A stretch of 64,000 nt of DNA. Origin: Pseudophaeobacter arcticus DSM 23566. GTDB lineage: Bacteria > Pseudomonadota > Alphaproteobacteria > Rhodobacterales > Rhodobacteraceae. The DNA lies in assembly GCF_000473205.1 (NCBI RefSeq), contig NZ_KI421507.1, positions 338,068 through 402,067 of the forward strand, given 5' to 3'. Below are positions 1 to 8,603 of this stretch, one piece after another (positions within the stretch are counted from its first letter, which is position 1; each line of letters opens with the position of its first letter). The notes below the pieces were generated by a model. It was not told the origin of the DNA and did not search any database. It was given only the letters and a program-made list of their open reading frames with translations. The translations under genes and the position numbers were made by a program.

Positions 1-164
1 CTTTCCTGCGCATTGATACGCCGGTTCCTGAGCTGGGCGCATTTGCGCAGGAGCTTGGTCTGGACCCAGTTGGTGGCGGCATCTGCATGGTGCTTCACCC
101 GCATGACGCCACATTTGGCAAAACTTTTCAGACCTATGGTCTGGTTTCTCAGGCTTTGGGGTAA
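1..164 (+). CDS. 3' end of an upstream protein (possibly GNAT-type acetyltransferase)
   Basis: An open frame enters from the left edge (codons from base 3) and ends at TAA 162-164, three bases before the next ATG. About 53 C-terminal residues are visible, ending in a Gly-rich GGGICMVLHP strand and a hydrophobic tail. The look is that of the last strands of a GNAT N-acetyltransferase, but the acetyl-CoA motif is outside the window, so the family call is tentative. The tight junction suggests co-transcription with the aminotransferase that follows. Confidence 0.5.
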   Translation, partial: FLRIDTPVPELGAFAQELGLDPVGGGICMVLHPHDATFGKTFQTYGLVSQALG

Positions 165-167
165 ACA

Positions 168-1556
168 ATGAACGATCAACTGCACTCAAACGCGTTACAC
201 GAATTGGACCGCCAGCATTTTGTGCATCCGGTCTCGTCCTGGCAGGGGCATGAAGCACGGGGTGTTCGCATCCTGAAAAGCGCAAAAGGGGCCACCGTCA
301 CCGATTCTGAGGGTCGCCAGCTGTTGGATGGTTTTGCCGGTCTATGGTGCGTGAACGCTGGCTATGGCCATGAAAGCGTCGTCGAAGCCGCCGCCGAGCA
401 AATGCGCCGACTGCCCTATGCGACGGGGTATTTTGATCTCGGCTCTGAAGCCCCCATAAAATTGGCGGCTGAGCTGGCGGAACGCGCGCCAGGGGATTTG
501 AACCATATTTTCTTTACGCTTGGCGGCTCTGACGCGGTGGATAGTACCATTCGTTTTGTGCGCTACTATTGGCATTCCAAAGGGCAGCCTCACAAAGATC
601 AGTATATCTCGGTCGAACAAGGCTATCACGGCTCCACCTCTGCAGGCGCGGGGCTGACGGCCTTGCCGGCATTTCACGATGGCTTTGGTGTGCCGTTCAA
701 TTGGCAGCATAAAATTCCGTCGCATTACCTGTATCGCAACCCGGTCGGGAGCGATCCTGCGACCGTCATTGCCGCATCGGTTGCCGCATTGAAGGCAAAG
801 GTCGCAGAGCTGGGCCAAGATCGTGTCGCCGCCTTTTATGTGGAGCCGATCCAGGGCTCGTCCGGTGTCTTGGTGCCACCCAAAGGCTGGATCAAGGCAA
901 TGCGCGACACCTGCGCCGAGCTGGCCATTCTGTTTATCGCGGATGAGGTCATTACCGGATTCGGGCGCACTGGCCCAATGTTTGCCTGCGAAGAAGAAGG
1001 CATCGTGCCGGACATGATGACAACGGCAAAGGGGCTGACCTCTGGCTATGCGCCGATGGGGGCCGTGTTCCTGTCGGATCACGTCTACCAAACAATTGCC
1101 GAAGGCGCCGGGCCAAAGGCGGTTGGCCACGGGTTTACCTATTCAGCGCATCCGGTCAGTGCAGTTGTGGCGCTGGAAGTTCTGAAGCTTTATGAAGGCG
1201 GGTTGTTTGAAAACGGCATCAAGATGGGGGACCGTTTGCAAAAGGGTCTGGCCGGATTGTCAGATCACCCCCTGGTTGGGGATGTGCGGGGCCGGGGGAT
1301 GTTGGCCGCGATTGAACTGGTCACCGATAAGGAAAAGAAAACCCAAGTGCCCGCCGAGCTCCAGGCCGCGACACGCCTGTTTGACCGCGCCTGGGACAAA
1401 GGCCTGATCATTCGCGCCTTCCCTCAGGGGGTGTTTGGATTTGCGCCGCCACTGTGTTGTACCGCTGATGAAATCGACGCCATCGTTGATCGTACCAAAC
1501 AGGTGCTTGATCTGACCCTGGAAGATCCAGAAATCAGAGCCGTGCTGCGCGGATGA
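168..1556 (+). CDS. Class-III PLP-dependent aminotransferase
   Basis: A 462-residue fold-type I (class III, omega) aminotransferase, the group that includes putrescine-pyruvate, beta-alanine-pyruvate and taurine-pyruvate transaminases. Visible signs are the GGSDAVDS segment near residue 120 that binds the PLP phosphate, the ADEVITGFGRTG stretch with Asp259 contacting the pyridine nitrogen, and the Schiff-base Lys288 in TTAKGLTSG. Length is normal for the family. It overlaps the next gene by 4 nt (ATGA) and leads an apparent operon with a hydroxyacid dehydrogenase and a peptide/opine-type importer. It probably moves an amino group from an imported amine or amino acid to pyruvate. The exact substrate cannot be read from the sequence. 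Confidence 0.9.
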   Translation: MNDQLHSNALHELDRQHFVHPVSSWQGHEARGVRILKSAKGATVTDSEGRQLLDGFAGLWCVNAGYGHESVVEAAAEQMRRLPYATGYFDLGSEAPIKLAAELAERAPGDLNHIFFTLGGSDAVDSTIRFVRYYWHSKGQPHKDQYISVEQGYHGSTSAGAGLTALPAFHDGFGVPFNWQHKIPSHYLYRNPVGSDPATVIAASVAALKAKVAELGQDRVAAFYVEPIQGSSGVLVPPKGWIKAMRDTCAELAILFIADEVITGFGRTGPMFACEEEGIVPDMMTTAKGLTSGYAPMGAVFLSDHVYQTIAEGAGPKAVGHGFTYSAHPVSAVVALEVLKLYEGGLFENGIKMGDRLQKGLAGLSDHPLVGDVRGRGMLAAIELVTDKEKKTQVPAELQAATRLFDRAWDKGLIIRAFPQGVFGFAPPLCCTADEIDAIVDRTKQVLDLTLEDPEIRAVLRG

Positions 1557-2464
1557 CCCTGCTGCTCCAAAGCTTTCCTGCGCGTGCCAAGGTCTGGAGT
1601 GAGGTCTTTGCCGCAGCAGGAGAGCCTCTGTTCACGCAGGCTCCTTCGGGGAGGAAGGCCAAAGATGTCACGGTATTGGCCTGCTGGCAGCCGCCACTTG
1701 ATTTGACGATATACCCAAACCTGGAACTGGTTTTGTCCGTTGGGGCTGGGGTGGATCACATGCCTGCCCTGCCTCAGCATATCATGCTGTGCCGATCTTT
1801 GGCGCCGGGGATTGAAACACAGGTGCGCGACTGGGTGACTATGGCCTGTTTGATGATGCACCGTGACATGCCCGCATATGTGCAACAGGCCCGTGTCGGG
1901 GAGTGGAGCAGCCTGAATACCGTGGCCAACACCGCGCGCCGGGTTGGCGTGCTGGGCATGGGGCGGATAGGTAAGCTGGTGGCGCAGAGTTTGACCGCTT
2001 TGGGCTTCCCGGTTGTTGGCTGGTCGCGCTCGGGGCGGCCGGTTGACGGGGTTGAGGTCTATGGCGCCGAGGCCTTGCCGAGGGTGCTGGCACAGTCTGA
2101 CATATTGGTTTGTCTTTTGCCTCTGACCCAGGAAACCAAGGGCATTTTGAACGCCAAAACCTTTGCCGCCCTGCCCAAAGGTGCCCATTTGGTTCATGCA
2201 GGGCGCGGCGCGCACCTGCATATGGATGATCTGCGGGATGCGTTGGGTAGGGGTGAACTGAAGTCTGCCATGTTGGATGTCACCAATCCCGAGCCACTTG
2301 CCAAGGACCATTGGGCCTGGGCTCATCCGCAGGTGATCATCACGCCGCATATCGCGGCGCAGACCGACGCATATGAAGGTGCGCGCCACGCGCTGAACGT
2401 GGTCCAAGCCCTGAAACGCGGTGAAACTCCGCCGGGTTTGGTCGATCAGACCAACGGCTATTGA
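1553..2464 (+). CDS. D-isomer 2-hydroxyacid dehydrogenase, GhrA-like (glyoxylate/hydroxypyruvate reductase)
   Basis: A 303-residue NAD(P)H-dependent 2-ketoacid reductase. The Rossmann signature GMGRIG lies at residues 135-140. The catalytic set of this family is present: Arg218 in HAGRGAHL, Glu247 in NPEP and His266 in TPHIAA. Length and the lack of a long N-terminal extension fit the short GhrA branch rather than PGDH. The start codon lies inside the stop of the aminotransferase, so the two are translationally coupled; a natural job would be reduction of the 2-ketoacid that a transaminase yields. Cytoplasmic. Confidence 0.88.
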   Translation: MTLLLQSFPARAKVWSEVFAAAGEPLFTQAPSGRKAKDVTVLACWQPPLDLTIYPNLELVLSVGAGVDHMPALPQHIMLCRSLAPGIETQVRDWVTMACLMMHRDMPAYVQQARVGEWSSLNTVANTARRVGVLGMGRIGKLVAQSLTALGFPVVGWSRSGRPVDGVEVYGAEALPRVLAQSDILVCLLPLTQETKGILNAKTFAALPKGAHLVHAGRGAHLHMDDLRDALGRGELKSAMLDVTNPEPLAKDHWAWAHPQVIITPHIAAQTDAYEGARHALNVVQALKRGETPPGLVDQTNGY

Positions 2465-2754
2465 ATCAAGCGGGTGGGGAAGGCCTGCAATCAGATGTTC
2501 TGCGGGCCTCACCAACTTGGAAGATTCTGCCGCAGGAGGCCCGGATATCAAATAATATGCGCAGGGTTCCTGGCGGATGATGAGTTCAGGAAGTGCTGTG
2601 GCAGGGGGTTCTCACACTCTTCTGGTTCCGCCAGGGGAAATGTTCTCACCGTATCGCGATGCAAACCGTCGCTGACCATACGAAGGTTGTCACTCTCCAA
2701 GAATGCTTCTTGCCTGTGCGGTTGCGCGGGCCCCACAACAAACAGGGAATGAAC

Positions 2755-4365
2755 ATGACCAATAATAAACCAACAAATTGGACCGGTCGCGACGATACAA
2801 TGGTCGAAAATGCGATCCGGCGTGGCGCCACGCGGCGCGACTTGCTGAAGATGCTGGCCGCTTCGGGGGTTGCCGTCGGCGCAGGATCGTCCTTGCTGAT
2901 GGGCGCAACACGTGCTGCGGCAGAAACACCGGTCTTTGGAGGCCATTTGAAAGCGGCGGGCTGGTCGTCATCCACCGCCGATACGCTTGATCCGGCCAAG
3001 GCCTCTTTGTCCACGGATTACGTGCGGTGCTGCGCGATCTACAACCGGCTGACGTTCTTGGATGAATTTGGTCAGGTTCAAATGGAACTGGCCGACAGCA
3101 TTGACTCGGCTGATGCAAAAACATGGACGGTTAAGCTGAAATCCGGCGTCACTTTCCATGATGGCAAACCATTTACCTCGGCGGATGTGGTGTTCTCTAT
3201 GAACCGTCACCTGGATCCGGCGGTTGGGTCCAAGGTCAATTCCATCGCAAAGCAGATGACCGCGTTCAAAGCGATTGATGATCTGACCGTTGAGATCGTT
3301 CTTGAAGAATCCAACGCCGACCTGCCAACGATCTTGTCGCTGCACCACTTCATGATTGTGGCGGATGGCACCACTGACTTTTCAAAAGGCAACGGTACCG
3401 GTGCCTTTATGATGGAAACCTTTGAACCGGGTGTAAAATCCATTGCGGTGAAGAACCCAAATTACTTTAAAGACGGTCCCTATCTGGACAGTTTTGAGTA
3501 TTTCGCCATCACCGACAACAACGCGCGTGTAAATGCGGTTCTGTCCGGGGACATTCACATGGGCGCCTCCATCAAGGGTCGGTCGCGCCGCATGTTGGAA
3601 GGCCAGGACCACGTGTGGTCATCGGTCACCAGTTCCGGCAATTATACCAACCTGAACATCCGTCTGGACATGGAGCCTGGTGCCAAAGCAGGTTTCATTG
3701 AAGGGATGAAGCATCTGATCAATCGCGAAGTGATCGAAAAGTCGGTGCTGCGCGGCATGGCAACTGTAGGGAACGACCAGCCGGTGTCTGCGGCCAACCG
3801 CTATCATAATACTGAGCTGGCCCCCAAAGCCTATGATCCGGAGAAGGCAAAGGCACTGTTTGCCAAATCCGGCCTACTGGGAGAAACGGTTCCAATCGTT
3901 GCCTCTGATGCGGCAACGGCCTCCGTTGATATGGCAACGGTGGTTCAACAGGCAGGTTCAGAAATCGGCATGAACTTTGACGTTCAGCGGGTGCCGTCTG
4001 ATGGCTATTGGTCCAAATATTGGCTGAAAGCGCCAATTCATTTTGGCAACATCAACCCACGTCCAACACCTGATATCCTGTTCTCGCTGCTCTACACCTC
4101 TGATGCCAAATGGAACGAGAGCCATTTCAAATCAGAGAAATTTGATAGGATGCTGCTCGAAGCACGCGGCGCCCTGAACGAAGATCTCCGCAAGGAAATC
4201 TATTGGGACATGCAGGAAATGATTGCGAATGATGCGGGCACGGTTATTCCCGCCTACCTGGCAAACGTGGATGCATTGTCCACCTCTGTGAAAGGCCTGC
4301 GGTCAAATCCATTGGGCGGTCAAATGGGATATGCATTTGCCGAGTACGTCTGGCTCGACGCCTGA
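2755..4365 (+). CDS. ABC transporter substrate-binding protein, family 5 (peptide/opine type), Tat signal
   Basis: A periplasmic solute-binding protein of the DppA/OppA family (about 536 residues). The start was set at ATG 2755 because AGGG at 2744-2747 is well spaced for it; ATG 2749 in the same frame is too close. The N-terminus has a twin-arginine motif (TRRDLLKML) followed by a hydrophobic Ala/Gly stretch ending in AAA, so export is probably by Tat. Family 5 features follow: an ETLDP-like opening (ADTLDPAKAS), then VTFHDGKPFTSADVVFS. Followed by a hairpin and two permeases plus a double ATPase. The ligand is unknown: a peptide, opine or other amine-bearing compound. Confidence 0.92.
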   Translation: MTNNKPTNWTGRDDTMVENAIRRGATRRDLLKMLAASGVAVGAGSSLLMGATRAAAETPVFGGHLKAAGWSSSTADTLDPAKASLSTDYVRCCAIYNRLTFLDEFGQVQMELADSIDSADAKTWTVKLKSGVTFHDGKPFTSADVVFSMNRHLDPAVGSKVNSIAKQMTAFKAIDDLTVEIVLEESNADLPTILSLHHFMIVADGTTDFSKGNGTGAFMMETFEPGVKSIAVKNPNYFKDGPYLDSFEYFAITDNNARVNAVLSGDIHMGASIKGRSRRMLEGQDHVWSSVTSSGNYTNLNIRLDMEPGAKAGFIEGMKHLINREVIEKSVLRGMATVGNDQPVSAANRYHNTELAPKAYDPEKAKALFAKSGLLGETVPIVASDAATASVDMATVVQQAGSEIGMNFDVQRVPSDGYWSKYWLKAPIHFGNINPRPTPDILFSLLYTSDAKWNESHFKSEKFDRMLLEARGALNEDLRKEIYWDMQEMIANDAGTVIPAYLANVDALSTSVKGLRSNPLGGQMGYAFAEYVWLDA

Positions 4366-4383
4366 CAGACCCAAGTTTGATTT

Positions 4384-4414
4384 TTCCCTGCGCTGGTTTC
4401 GCCTGCGCAGGGAA
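4384..4414 (+). other. Intercistronic hairpin after the binding-protein gene
   Basis: A perfect 10-bp inverted repeat, TTCCCTGCGC (4384-4393) and GCGCAGGGAA (4405-4414), with an 11-nt loop, 18 nt after the binding-protein stop. No T-tract follows, so it is not a classical terminator. In importer operons such a stem often shields the binding-protein mRNA from 3' decay. Confidence 0.6.
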
Positions 4415-4450
4415 CTCGCATTTTCAAGACCCAGATCCGGAGAGCCCGCG

Positions 4451-5410
4451 TTGCATAGATCGTTTCAAACCTGGATGCTTGTCGCACAGCGACTTGGAAT
4501 CGCATTGATCACGTTAGTCATTGTGTCTTTTGCGGTTTTTTTCGCCACCGAACTTTTGCCCGGAGATGTCGCCGAGATCCTTTTGGGGCAGGCGGCAACA
4601 CCCGAGGCCGTTGCCGGGTTGCGTGATGCTATGGGGTTGAACGAGCCAGCACTATCGAGGTTCCTGTCATGGCTGGGGGGGCTCGCCACCGGGGACATGG
4701 GGCGCTCGTATGTCAACGACATCAGCGTTTCCGATTTGATTGGACGCCGGCTATCCAACTCCTTGCGCCTGGCAGGGGTTGTCACCGTGATCTGCGTCCC
4801 CTTTGCCCTGACCTGCGGTATCGCTGCAGCCATGTGGCAGGATTCCCTGTTGGATCGGCTTGTTTCGATCCTGACGATTTCAGTGATTTCCGTTCCAGAG
4901 TTTATGGTCGCCACATTGGCGGTTCTGGTGTTCGCGGTTTGGCTGGATTGGCTGCCGGCCCTGAGCTACGGGGCGGATGCCAGCAATTTTGGCGCACTGC
5001 TCAAAGCCTATGCGATGCCCGTCATCACTTTGACCTGCGTTGTTTCGGCGCAGATGATCCGCATGACCCGCGCCGCAGTGATTGAGACAATCAAGACACC
5101 CTATGTCGAAATGGCGCTTCTAAAAGGGGCCAGCCGTCGGCGCATGGTTTTACATCATGCTTTGCCCAATGCGCTGGGCCCCATCGCAAACGCGGTGGCT
5201 TTGTCGCTGTCCTATCTCGTCGGTGGTGTGATCATCGTCGAAACCGTTTTTAACTATCCGGGGGTGGCCAAACTGATGGTGGATGCCGTTGCAACGCGTG
5301 ACTTACCGCTCATCCAGTCCTGCGCGATGGTGTTCTGTGTGAGCTATCTTTCTTTGATCACCTTGGCTGATGTGATCGCCACTCTGTCCAACCCAAGGCT
5401 GCGGAAATGA
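4451..5410 (+). CDS. ABC transporter permease, DppB/OppB type
   Basis: Integral inner-membrane permease (about 319 residues from the chosen start) with the usual DppB layout: an N-terminal transmembrane helix (RLGIALITLVIVSFAVFF), the ELLPGD motif, then a five-helix core with the EAA loop (EMALLKGASRRRMVLHHALPNA). The frame is open further upstream to ATG 4331, inside the previous gene and across the 10-bp hairpin. TTG 4451 is preferred because GGAGAG lies 6 nt upstream and the extra residues are not permease-like. Overlaps the next gene by 4 nt. Confidence 0.9.
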   Translation: MHRSFQTWMLVAQRLGIALITLVIVSFAVFFATELLPGDVAEILLGQAATPEAVAGLRDAMGLNEPALSRFLSWLGGLATGDMGRSYVNDISVSDLIGRRLSNSLRLAGVVTVICVPFALTCGIAAAMWQDSLLDRLVSILTISVISVPEFMVATLAVLVFAVWLDWLPALSYGADASNFGALLKAYAMPVITLTCVVSAQMIRMTRAAVIETIKTPYVEMALLKGASRRRMVLHHALPNALGPIANAVALSLSYLVGGVIIVETVFNYPGVAKLMVDAVATRDLPLIQSCAMVFCVSYLSLITLADVIATLSNPRLRK

Positions 5411-6267
5411 TGCAAGATCCTCAAACCTCCGAACGCAAGTTCTCGATCACAGGTTATGGCTATTCCTTTAATATGGCGGGAAGAATTGGCCTGGCCATCA
5501 TCCTGTTCTGGGCTGTGATCGCGCTGATTGCACCCTGGATCACCCCCTATCCTGCGGGCAAGATTGTGGATTGGGACTACTTTGGCCCAATCAGCGAAAG
5601 CTATTGGATGGGTACGGACTACCTGGGGCGGGATATCTTGAGTCGGGTCTTGATGGGGGCCAGATATACCGTTGGTATTTCCCTGGCCGGGGTCACCTTG
5701 GCCTGTGCCGGTGGCATCGTTCTGGGCATGGTTGCGGCGGTGATTGGCGGGTGGTTTGATACGATCCTGTCGCGGCTGCTGGATGCGTTCAACGGCATCC
5801 CCTCTTTGTTGTTTGGCCTGGTGGTTGTTGCGGCAGTTGGGTCATCCATCCCTGTGCTGGTTCTGACGCTGGCGGCAATCTATTTGCCCGGTAGTTACCG
5901 TTTTGCGCGGGCTTTGGCCGTGAATGTGAACACGATGGATTTTGTCACAGTGGCACGTGCCCGCGGCGAGCAAACCGGGTATCTTATTCGCACCGAGATC
6001 TTCCCCAACATCCTGGGGCCTGTGCTGGCTGATCTTGGTCTGCGCTTTGTCTTTATCGTTTTGGTTTTGTCGGGACTGTCATTCCTTGGCATTGGTGTGC
6101 AACCCCCCCATGCTGACTGGGGCGGGTTGGTTCGTGAAAACATCGAAGGGCTTAGCCTTGGGGCGCCTGCGGTGATCTTCCCCTGTATCGCAATCGCCTC
6201 CCTGACCATTTCGGTGAATATGTTCATCGACAACCTCCCACAAAAAATCCGCGACAGGAGCAACTGA
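5407..6267 (+). CDS. ABC transporter permease, DppC/OppC type
   Basis: The second inner-membrane permease (286 residues). It has a DppC-type N-terminus (a membrane helix, then the GTDYLGRDILSRVLMGAR motif), further hydrophobic segments and the EAA loop around VARARGEQTGYLIRTEIFPNI. The ATGATG start lies within the stop of the first permease. One base overlaps the ATPase start, so all four transport genes look like one transcript. It should form the heterodimeric channel with the DppB-type protein. Confidence 0.92.
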   Translation: MMQDPQTSERKFSITGYGYSFNMAGRIGLAIILFWAVIALIAPWITPYPAGKIVDWDYFGPISESYWMGTDYLGRDILSRVLMGARYTVGISLAGVTLACAGGIVLGMVAAVIGGWFDTILSRLLDAFNGIPSLLFGLVVVAAVGSSIPVLVLTLAAIYLPGSYRFARALAVNVNTMDFVTVARARGEQTGYLIRTEIFPNILGPVLADLGLRFVFIVLVLSGLSFLGIGVQPPHADWGGLVRENIEGLSLGAPAVIFPCIAIASLTISVNMFIDNLPQKIRDRSN

Positions 6268-7928
6268 TGACCCAACCCCTTGTGTCTGTTCGAGATCTTG
6301 TGATCGGCGCGGTGACGGATTCTGGCCGCGAGGTCGAGATCATTCGGCATGTCAATTTTGATATCCAACCGGGTGAGATTGTTGCGCTGATTGGCGAAAG
6401 CGGGTCGGGCAAAACAACAATCGCCCTATCGCTTATGGGCCATTGTCGCCCGGGCTGTTCCATCAATGGCGGCTCTATCCGGTTGGGCGCGCATGATGTG
6501 ACCAAGATGACGGAGACCAAACGCGCCAAGCTGCGCGGGACAGAAGTCTCGTATATTCCTCAATCCGCCGCCGCGGCCTTTAACCCGTCGCAACGGATCA
6601 TGGATCAGGTCATTGAAATTACCGAAATCCATAAATTGATGCCGCGTTCTGAAGCCGAAGCCAAGGCGGTTGAGCTGTTCCGCGCGCTGGCGCTTCCTGA
6701 TCCAGACAACATTGGGCAACGCTACCCCCACCAGGTATCAGGGGGGCAGTTGCAGCGATTGTCGGCGGCCATGGCCCTGATCGGTGACCCCCAGCTTGTG
6801 ATCTTTGACGAACCAACCACGGCGCTTGATGTCACGACGCAGATTGAGGTTCTCAGGGCGTTTCGCGCGGTGATGCAGGGCAGTGGCATGGCCGGCGTCT
6901 ATGTCAGCCATGATTTGGCTGTGGTGGCACAGGTCGCGGATCGCATCATTGTTCTGAAGGCAGGACAAATTCAAGAAGTCGGGATGACGCGAGATATCTT
7001 GGACGCCCCCCAACATCCCTATACCCAAGAATTGTTGTCAGCCTTCAAACCGGTGCCTTTTGCCTCGGTCAAATCTGCCGTCGCCAAAGCTGAAGCTCCC
7101 ATTCTTGAGGTGAACAATCTGTCTGCGGGGTATGGTCCTACGCGCTCGGGCGAAGCAGAGTTCAAGGTTCTGGATAACATCAACTTTCGAATGGAGCGGG
7201 GCACCAACCTGGGGGTCATCGGGGAAAGCGGGTCGGGCAAGTCCACGCTTGCGCGGGCCGTTGCCGGGATTTTGCCCCGCTACAAAGGTGATGTCTTTTC
7301 CCAAGGGGAGGCCCTTTCGCCAGATCTGAATGACCGCTCCAAGGATCAACTACGGCGGCTTCAAATTGTGTTCCAATTGGCGGACACGGCTTTGAATCCA
7401 TCCCAACCGATTGAATCAATTTTGGCCCGGCCGCTGAAGTTCTATCACGGCATGAATGGGAAGGTGCGTGAACGGCGTGTGATTGAATTGTTGGATATGG
7501 TGCAGCTCCCAGCGGCTATGCGGCATCGGCTGCCTGGGGAGCTTTCGGGCGGACAAAAACAACGTGTGAATTTCGCACGAGCTCTTGCAGCGGAACCGGA
7601 CCTGATCCTTTGCGATGAAATTACATCGGCTTTGGACACGGTTGTGGCAGCGGCCATGCTTGACTTGCTAAAGGATCTGCAGCGGGATCTGGGGCTCAGC
7701 TATATGTTTATCAGCCATGATCTGTCGACGGTCGAAGCGATCTGCGATGATGTTCTTGTCATGCTGAAGGGAAAACTTGTCGAATCCCTGCCTGCTGCCC
7801 ACATGAGCGAAAGCGCGGAACATCCCTATTCACGGCTTTTGATTTCATCGGTACCAAAGCTGGACCCAGACTGGTTGGCCAACCTCGAAGACGACCCGGA
7901 GCTCTCCAAAGCAATGCAGGGGCGTTAA
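6267..7928 (+). CDS. Fused double ATPase of a dipeptide/opine ABC importer (DppD-DppF type)
   Basis: A 553-residue cytoplasmic protein with two complete nucleotide-binding domains in tandem. Domain 1 has Walker A GESGSGKT (residues 43-50), signature VSGGQLQR and Walker B LVIFDEPT. Domain 2 has a second GESGSGKS near residue 320, signature LSGGQKQR and Walker B LILCDEIT, where Ile replaces the usual Pro. Each half carries an oligopeptide-type C-terminal extension (HPYTQELL, HPYSRLLI). It powers the importer encoded just upstream. It ends 4 nt inside the convergent lrp-type gene. Confidence 0.93.
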   Translation: MTQPLVSVRDLVIGAVTDSGREVEIIRHVNFDIQPGEIVALIGESGSGKTTIALSLMGHCRPGCSINGGSIRLGAHDVTKMTETKRAKLRGTEVSYIPQSAAAAFNPSQRIMDQVIEITEIHKLMPRSEAEAKAVELFRALALPDPDNIGQRYPHQVSGGQLQRLSAAMALIGDPQLVIFDEPTTALDVTTQIEVLRAFRAVMQGSGMAGVYVSHDLAVVAQVADRIIVLKAGQIQEVGMTRDILDAPQHPYTQELLSAFKPVPFASVKSAVAKAEAPILEVNNLSAGYGPTRSGEAEFKVLDNINFRMERGTNLGVIGESGSGKSTLARAVAGILPRYKGDVFSQGEALSPDLNDRSKDQLRRLQIVFQLADTALNPSQPIESILARPLKFYHGMNGKVRERRVIELLDMVQLPAAMRHRLPGELSGGQKQRVNFARALAAEPDLILCDEITSALDTVVAAAMLDLLKDLQRDLGLSYMFISHDLSTVEAICDDVLVMLKGKLVESLPAAHMSESAEHPYSRLLISSVPKLDPDWLANLEDDPELSKAMQGR

Positions 7929-8431
7929 CCCTGGTCGTGAACCCGATCACCAAACAGACGCCCTAGTGGAAGATGGTTTTTCACAAAGGGCGTCTTGATC
8001 ACGACAAAACTAAAATATTTGTCGATGCCAATATTCCTGTCGATCAGGGCTTCTACAATGTTCTGATAGTCCGAGATGCCGGCGGTTACAAATTTCGCAA
8101 GATAGTCGTAACCACCAGACACCAAGTGACATTCAGTGCAGCTGTCGATCTTTTCCAGGGCTTCTTGAAAGCGGGCAAAGTCGATCTGGCGGTGGTTCTT
8201 TAGGGTGAATTCCGTAAAGACCGTCAGCGTCTCACCCAGTTTTGAGACATCAATCAAAGCGGTATACCCTGAGATATATCCAGCCTTCTGAAGTTTCTTC
8301 ACCCGCATCAGGCAGGGGGACGGCGACAGGTTTACAATTTCAGACAGCTCAACATTGGTAATTCGCCCATTTTGTTGCAGAGCAGCCAGTATGTTCACAT
8401 CGATGCGGTCGAGTTTGTAGGTATGTGTCAT
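7925..8431 (-). CDS. Lrp/AsnC-family transcriptional regulator
   Basis: A 168-residue regulator of normal Lrp length. The N-terminal winged HTH is clear (LDRIDVNILAALQQNGRITN, then LSEIVNLSPSPCLMRVKKL), followed by the ligand-binding RAM domain. The gene is convergent with the ABC-importer operon and divergent from the flavoenzyme gene at 8604. It is a plausible amino-acid-responsive regulator of one or both, but no operator is certain. Confidence 0.92.
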   Translation of the reverse strand: MTHTYKLDRIDVNILAALQQNGRITNVELSEIVNLSPSPCLMRVKKLQKAGYISGYTALIDVSKLGETLTVFTEFTLKNHRQIDFARFQEALEKIDSCTECHLVSGGYDYLAKFVTAGISDYQNIVEALIDRNIGIDKYFSFVVIKTPFVKNHLPLGRLFGDRVHDQG

Positions 8432-8603
8432 TCAAAGTTCCATGTGAATGGCTGCGCGTTCTTCATAAGATCATACTCTTTGTTGGCAATGTAGCCATTC
8501 GCTCGGTTGCTGTTTAACAGAATATGCTGAATTTCCATCCAATCCAGTAGCTCGCTGCCTTTGTTTCAAGTTACTTCCTAAGAAAAGATTTGGGAATTTT
8601 TTG
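8432..8603. promoter_or_regulatory. Divergent promoter region between lrp-type gene and flavoenzyme gene
   Basis: This 172-bp spacer separates two divergent genes. A short dyad CTGTTTAACAG lies at 8510-8520 and the right half is A/T-rich. A weak ribosome site (GGGA at 8592-8595) precedes ATG 8604. No confident -35/-10 pair was seen. Confidence 0.35.

Noticed and set aside
4331..4450. Upstream ATG (4331) as start of the DppB-type permease
   Set aside because: It would overlap the binding-protein gene and read through the hairpin; TTG 4451 has a better ribosome site and matches family length.
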